Source of the DNA: Brevundimonas sp. UBA2388
GTDB taxonomy: Bacteria > Pseudomonadota > Alphaproteobacteria > Caulobacterales > Caulobacteraceae
Direction of reading: 5' to 3'
DNA length: 15,444 nt
Assembly (NCBI GenBank): GCA_002343425.1
Contig: DDSO01000019.1
Coordinates: 4,082-19,525, forward strand
Shown one piece after another: positions 13,797 through 15,444 of this stretch. Position 1 is the stretch's first letter, and each line of letters opens with the position of its first letter. The notes under the pieces were generated by a model. It did not search any database and was not told the DNA's origin. It saw only the letters and a list, made by a program, of their open reading frames with translations. A program made the position numbers and the translations under genes.

Positions 13797-14720
13797 ATGA
13801 CGGCCGACCCCGCCCGCGCGACCCTGATCGACGGCAAGGCCTTTGCGGCCGGCTTGGTGGAGCGCGTCGCCGCCGCCTCGGCGCGGCTGGAAACAGCGCA
13901 TGGCGTCAAGCCGGGCCTCGCCGTCGTCATCGTCGGCGAAGACCCCGCCAGCCAGGTCTATGTCCGCAACAAGGGCGAAACGACCCAGCGCGCCGGCATG
14001 CGGTCCGACACCCACCGCCTTGCCGACACGACCTCGCAGGTGGACCTGCTGGCCCTGATCGCGGCGCTGAATGCCGACGCCGGCATCCACGGCATTCTCG
14101 TCCAGTTGCCCCTGCCCGGCCACATCGACGCCTCGGCCGTGCTGGACGCGATTGATCCGGACAAGGACGTCGACGGTTTTCACGTCGTCAACGCCGGGCG
14201 TCTGGCTGTCGGCCTGCCAGGGCTGGTGCCCTGCACGCCGCTGGGCTGTCTGATGCTGCTGAAGGCCGAACTGGGTGATCTGTCCGGGCTGAACGCCGTG
14301 ATCGTCGGACGCTCCAACATCGTCGGCAAGCCGATGGCGCAGCTGCTGCTGGCCGAGAGCTGCACCGTGACCGTCGCCCATTCCCGGACCCGCGACCTGC
14401 CCGCCCTGTGCCGCACCGCAGACATACTGGTGGCCGCCGTCGGCCGACCGGAGATGGTGCGCGGCGACTGGATCAAACCCGGCGCGGCGGTCATCGACGT
14501 CGGCATCAACCGTGTGCCGTCCCGCGATCCGGTCAAGGCGGCCGAGGGCAAGACCCGCCTCGTGGGCGACGTCGCCTTCGCCGAGGCCGCCGGGGTTGCT
14601 GGACAGATCACGCCAGTGCCTGGAGGCGTGGGCCCGATGACCATCGCCTGCCTGTTGGCCAACACCTATTCGGCCGCCTGCCGGTCCATCGGCGTCACGC
14701 CCGAACCTCTGGACGCTTGA
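13797..14720 (+). CDS. folD: Bifunctional methylene-THF dehydrogenase / methenyl-THF cyclohydrolase
   Basis: A 307-residue cytoplasmic enzyme of one-carbon folate metabolism that interconverts 5,10-methylene-, methenyl- and 10-formyl-tetrahydrofolate with NADP. Landmarks in order are [17 protein letters not shown] with catalytic Tyr55 and Lys59, [12 protein letters not shown] with Gln103, [17 protein letters not shown] with the conserved Asp126, PCTPLGC, the dinucleotide-binding [33 protein letters not shown], and the signature [19 protein letters not shown] near the C-terminus. Length is slightly above the family's usual 280-300. GGAG lies about 10 nt before the ATG. The gene is divergent from the PPC protein and 52 bp upstream of the lemA-like gene on the same strand, so a shared transcript is possible. 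No anomalies seen. Confidence 0.97.
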   Translation: MTADPARATLIDGKAFAAGLVERVAAASARLETAHGVKPGLAVVIVGEDPASQVYVRNKGETTQRAGMRSDTHRLADTTSQVDLLALIAALNADAGIHGILVQLPLPGHIDASAVLDAIDPDKDVDGFHVVNAGRLAVGLPGLVPCTPLGCLMLLKAELGDLSGLNAVIVGRSNIVGKPMAQLLLAESCTVTVAHSRTRDLPALCRTADILVAAVGRPEMVRGDWIKPGAAVIDVGINRVPSRDPVKAAEGKTRLVGDVAFAEAAGVAGQITPVPGGVGPMTIACLLANTYSAACRSIGVTPEPLDA

Positions 14721-14761
14721 ACCTGCGCCATTGAACCCCGATAGTCGGACTCTGGCCTGTC

Positions 14762-14766
14762 AGGAG
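14762..14766 (+). promoter_or_regulatory. Ribosome binding site that fixes the lemA start
   Basis: AGGAG lies 6 nt before the ATG at 14773. It rules out the earlier in-frame ATG at 14731 and puts the lipobox at the right distance from the N-terminus. Confidence 0.8.
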
Positions 14767-14772
14767 ACGTCG

Positions 14773-15384
14773 ATGATCCGCTTCTCGCCCCGTGTTTCGG
14801 CCCTCGCGGCCGTCGTGATCCTGACCCCCGCCATGGCGGGTTGCGGGATCAACGCCATCCCGACCAAGGAAGAGGCCGCCAAGGCAAAATGGGCCGATGT
14901 CCAGTCGCAGTACCAGCGCCGCGCCGACCTGGTGCCCAATCTGGTGGCCACGGTGCAGGGCGCGGCGATCGCCGAGCGCACCACCCTGACCCAGGTGATC
15001 GAGGCCCGGGCGCAAGCGACCGGCGTGACGGTCACGCCAGAGACGCTGAACGACCCGGCGGCCTTCCAGCGCTACCAGGCGGCCCAGGGCCAACTCTCGC
15101 AGGCGCTGTCGCGGCTGTTGCTGGTTGTCGAGCGCTATCCGGACATCAAGTCGGGCCAGAACTTCCTGGCGCTGCAGAGCCAGATCGAAGGCACGGAGAA
15201 CCGCATCTCGATCGCGCGGCGCGACTACATCCAGGCCGTGCGCCAGTACAATACCGAGATCACCACGTTCCCGGGACGCCTCTGGAAGTCGTTCCTCTAT
15301 CCGTCCGCCGAGGTGATGGCCACGTTCGACTGTCCGGCTGAAGAGCAGAAGGCTCCCAAGGTCGACTTCGGCACGAGCAAGTGA
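14773..15384 (+). CDS. lemA: LemA family lipoprotein
   Basis: A 203-residue protein of the LemA family. The N-terminus MIRFSPRVSALAAVVILTPA followed by MAGC is a signal peptide with a lipobox, making Cys24 the likely lipidated residue. The core is typical: IPTKEEAAKAKWADVQSQYQ, then RRADLVPNLVATVQG, followed by long amphipathic helices (EARAQATGVTV, QGQLSQALSRLLLVVERYPD) and SGQNFLALQSQIEGTENRI and ARRDYIQAVRQYNTEI. The conserved C-terminal FPGRLW follows. LemA proteins form a long helical bundle at the membrane; their molecular role is not settled. Many carry an N-terminal transmembrane helix, so the lipobox is a variant worth noting. The next gene overlaps its stop by 4 bp (GTGA), a pairing seen elsewhere with TPM-domain (YgcG-like) proteins. 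Confidence 0.93.
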   Translation: MIRFSPRVSALAAVVILTPAMAGCGINAIPTKEEAAKAKWADVQSQYQRRADLVPNLVATVQGAAIAERTTLTQVIEARAQATGVTVTPETLNDPAAFQRYQAAQGQLSQALSRLLLVVERYPDIKSGQNFLALQSQIEGTENRISIARRDYIQAVRQYNTEITTFPGRLWKSFLYPSAEVMATFDCPAEEQKAPKVDFGTSK

Positions 15385-15444
15385 GCCAGCGAGCGGCATT
15401 CCATCGAAACACGTTCTGGACGGCGGCGCTGATCGCGCTCGCCG
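15381..15444 (+). CDS. Start of a secretory protein, probably TPM-domain (YgcG-like), partial
   Basis: Only the first 21 codons are in the window. A GTG at 15381-15383 overlaps the lemA stop (GTGA) and opens the frame MSQRAAFHRNTFWTAALIALA, a basic N-terminus followed by a hydrophobic stretch like a signal peptide. The frame is open to the window edge. The guess at a TPM-domain protein rests only on the common lemA-TPM gene order; nothing of that domain is visible here. Confidence 0.6.
   Translation, partial: MSQRAAFHRNTFWTAALIALA

Noticed and set aside
11809..13800. 663-codon plus-strand frame opposite the PPC protein
   Set aside because: Antisense shadow of a repeated gene; its apparent internal repeats mirror the PPC repeats.

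Overview
The window looks like a chromosomal segment of a high-GC alphaproteobacterium, most likely Caulobacterales and probably Brevundimonas or a close relative. This rests on very high GC at third codon positions, the style of the TonB-dependent receptor and spinster-type MFS transporter, a type 2 IPP isomerase (fni), LemA followed by a secretory-protein start, and a long foldback intergenic repeat. It is a lineage inference from protein style, not a measured placement.

Layout, left to right. The window opens inside sucC (minus strand, 3' end missing). Next, all on minus, come an MFS transporter and a TonB-dependent receptor (TBDR), separated by a good intrinsic terminator. Divergent from the TBDR is a plus-strand pair whose start and stop overlap (ATGA): a TetR-family regulator and a four-helix membrane protein with a C-terminal LytTR DNA-binding domain. 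The TBDR/TetR intergenic region carries a LacI-type operator-like sequence and a separate dyad just upstream of TetR. Convergent to this pair is a minus-strand unit of a DUF2141 secreted protein followed by a Tat-signal carotenoid oxygenase with all four iron-binding histidines.

After a 466-bp non-coding stretch with palindromes comes a minus-strand run: a GIY-YIG nuclease-like protein, a small membrane protein and an SRAP (YedK/HMCES-type) protein. A 168-bp nested inverted repeat and a further roughly 300 bp without a convincing gene separate this from fni. A secreted protein with five PPC domains lies 40 bp upstream of fni on the same strand. Divergent from it on plus are folD, a LemA-family lipoprotein, and the first codons of a secretory protein that overlaps lemA by 4 bp.

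How the genes fit together. sucC (TCA cycle), folD (one-carbon metabolism) and fni (isoprenoid precursors) are housekeeping genes. The accessory part is envelope-oriented: outer-membrane import (TBDR), inner-membrane transport (MFS), local regulators, and an exported carotenoid or stilbene cleavage enzyme with a small secreted partner. Substrates for these cannot be read from the sequence. No phage, IS element, CRISPR, tRNA or rRNA was seen. The least ordinary items are the exported carotenoid oxygenase/DUF2141 pair, the TetR/membrane-LytTR pair, the five-PPC protein and the nested inverted repeat.
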